The position numbers were made by a program, and so were the translations under genes. A stretch of 7,229 nt of DNA from DASVEE01 sp036399695 (GTDB lineage: Bacteria; Acidobacteriota; Thermoanaerobaculia; Gp7-AA8): positions 1-7,229 of the forward strand of contig DASWMP010000056.1 of the NCBI GenBank assembly GCA_036399695.1, in the 5' to 3' direction. Below, piece by piece: positions 6,003 to 7,229 of this stretch. Under the pieces are notes generated by a model. It did no database searches. It saw only the letters and a list, made by a program, of their open reading frames with translations, and was not told where the DNA came from. Numbering within the stretch: position 1 is the stretch's first letter; every line of letters begins with the position of its first letter.

Positions 6003-6016
6003 ATCTCCGAGATCAC
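6000..6016. terminator. Hairpin overlapping the histidine kinase stop codon
   Basis: GTGATCT (6000-6006) pairs perfectly with AGATCAC (6010-6016) around CCG. The kinase stop codon (TGA, minus strand, 6013-6015) lies in one arm. It shares bases 6000-6002 with the hairpin at 5986-6002, so the two cannot both form fully. It may aid 3'-end formation or be incidental. Confidence 0.4.
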
Positions 6017-7229
6017 TCCTTGCGCTTGGGGAGAGTGACGATGAACTTTGCGCCCTGGCCTACGCCCGCGCTCTCGGCGCGGACCGTGCCGTGGTGGCGC
6101 TGCACCAGGTGCTGCACGATCGACAGGCCCAGGCCCAGCCCCGCGTGTCTGCGCGAATCGCCTACGCTGGCCTGCCGGAAACGATCGAAGACGTGGGGGA
6201 GGAACTCGGGGCTGATGCCTTCGCCCGTATCTTCGACCACGAGCTCGGCTTCATCGCCGAGGTCATTCACCGACACGGTCACGCGTCCACCGGCGGGGGT
6301 GAACTTGATGCCGTTCACCACGAGGTTCGTCACAATCTGGCGGATGCGGTCGGGATCGCCGTTGATGGGCACCGGCTCGTCGCCGAGCCGTGCCTCCAGC
6401 TCCACCCCTTTGGCCTCGGCGGAGATGCGCAACGTGTCGAGGGCGCCACTCACAATCCTGGTCAGCTCCGTCCGCAGCCGGGTGATCGACAGCTTCCCGG
6501 CGATGATGCGGGAGACGTCGAGCAGGTCGTCGACGAGCCGCGCCTGAGCCTTGGCGCTGTTGCGCAGTGCTTCGAGGGGCGCGAGCAGGTCGGGGTCGTC
6601 CTCGTGCGTCATCGTGAGGAAGTCGGCCCAGCCGATGACGGTCGTCATCGGGGTGCGCAGCTCGTGCGAGAGGATCGCCAGGAACTCGTCTTTCGCGCGG
6701 CTGGCGCGCTCCGCGTCTTCACGCGCCCCGCGCTCGCTCTCGAAAAGGTGGGCCCGCTCGAGGGCGATCGCGCACTGCCCGGCCACGCTGACGACGAAGC
6801 TCTGTTCCTCTTCGGTGAAGTTGTGCTCCTCGGCGAAGACGAAGCCGATGACGCCGAGGGAGCGGCCATTCAGCACGAGCGGAATCGCGGCCCATGCGCG
6901 CCCGCTCTTCGGGACGTCGCGCATTTCGGGAATCAGCTCGTGCGCCTCCTCCACGTTGCGCAGCCAGACGGGCGTGGCCATCCGCGCGGCGCGCGCGAGA
7001 GGCCACGGCGCGGAGACAGGGATCGTCCGGAACCGCGAGACCACCTCGGGCGGCAGCCCATCGTGCCGGGCGAGGATGAGGTTCTGACCGTAGCGGAGCG
7101 TCAGGACCGTCTGCTGCGCCTGCACGACGCGGCCGACTTCGCTCATCATCGCGTCACAGACGGCGTCGGTCGTCACGGCACGCGAAAGCGCTGCGGTCAG
7201 CGTCTGCAGGTGGGAGATGCGGCGTGGGG
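6013..7229 (-). CDS. GAF-domain sensor histidine kinase, N-terminus outside window
   Basis: The frame is open through the right window edge (PRRISHLQTLTAALSRAV precedes the GTG at 7176), so the gene is partial and that GTG is not the real start. Residues here are numbered from that GTG codon. A GAF domain covers about 1-145, with PLARAARMATPVWL, AIPLVLNGRSLGVIGFVF and ending CAIALERAHLF. A short linker leads to HisKA with SHELRTP; the phosphoacceptor is H171 (bases 6664-6666). The HATPase_c domain has an N box (NLVVNGIKFTP, N284/N288), G1 (DTGEG, 316-320), F box (FDRFRQ) and G2 (GLGLGLSIV, 346-354), so ATP binding and kinase activity look intact. It ends KRKE without a receiver domain. No transmembrane segment is visible in the part present. 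By family it should autophosphorylate and pass phosphate to a response regulator, none of which is in the window. The GAF ligand is unknown. It is convergent with the TANGO2-family gene. Confidence 0.96.
   Translation of the reverse strand, partial: PRRISHLQTLTAALSRAVTTDAVCDAMMSEVGRVVQAQQTVLTLRYGQNLILARHDGLPPEVVSRFRTIPVSAPWPLARAARMATPVWLRNVEEAHELIPEMRDVPKSGRAWAAIPLVLNGRSLGVIGFVFAEEHNFTEEEQSFVVSVAGQCAIALERAHLFESERGAREDAERASRAKDEFLAILSHELRTPMTTVIGWADFLTMTHEDDPDLLAPLEALRNSAKAQARLVDDLLDVSRIIAGKLSITRLRTELTRIVSGALDTLRISAEAKGVELEARLGDEPVPINGDPDRIRQIVTNLVVNGIKFTPAGGRVTVSVNDLGDEAELVVEDTGEGISPEFLPHVFDRFRQASVGDSRRHAGLGLGLSIVQHLVQRHHGTVRAESAGVGQGAKFIVTLPKRKE

Noticed and set aside
5828..6547. 239-codon plus-strand frame starting inside the palindromic element
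   Set aside because: The N-terminal part is translated repeat DNA and the remainder is antisense to the histidine kinase. No independent support.
6013..7176. Complete histidine kinase starting at the GTG at 7176
   Set aside because: The frame remains open to the window edge, and the upstream residues (LTAALSRAV) continue the GAF-type helix, so the gene is truncated by the window.

Overview
The window is a GC-rich stretch of bacterial chromosome. The organism is probably a soil- or sediment-type bacterium such as an Acidobacteriota member. That is an inference from three things: base composition, a pair of large secreted repeat proteins, and short GGACAGACA/TGTCTGTCC palindromes of a kind I associate with such genomes. 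No marker gene fixes the taxonomy.

Layout, left to right. Bases 1-273 are a 21-bp tandem repeat array that enters from beyond the left edge, with 12 clean units and one decayed unit. Bases 274-551 hold no convincing gene. They contain two small inverted repeats and, at 481-543, nine back-to-back 7-bp units. Next come two large minus-strand genes, 552-2789 (745 aa) and 2815-4989 (724 aa), separated by 25 bp and most likely co-transcribed from right to left. They are paralogues: each has a signal peptide and about 14 degenerate beta-propeller-blade-like repeats, and each mature protein has exactly two cysteines at matching places. A 92-bp divergent intergenic region separates them from a plus-strand NRDE/TANGO2-family gene (5082-5789). 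Its stop codon is followed by a 130-bp inverted-repeat element (5801-5930) made of two palindromic units in opposite orientation. Two further hairpins lead into the 3' end of a minus-strand sensor histidine kinase (6013 to beyond 7229), whose N-terminus lies outside the window.

The two secreted propeller-like proteins probably act together outside the cytoplasm, since they are adjacent, paralogous and both exported. Their substrate or partner cannot be read from the sequence. The TANGO2-family protein and the kinase are cytoplasmic or unassigned housekeeping/regulatory genes with no visible functional link to the pair. I found no defence system, CRISPR array, transposase, tRNA or rRNA. The most unusual content is non-coding: the 21-bp array, the heptamer array and the composite palindromic element. 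The tandem double-propeller gene pair comes next in interest.
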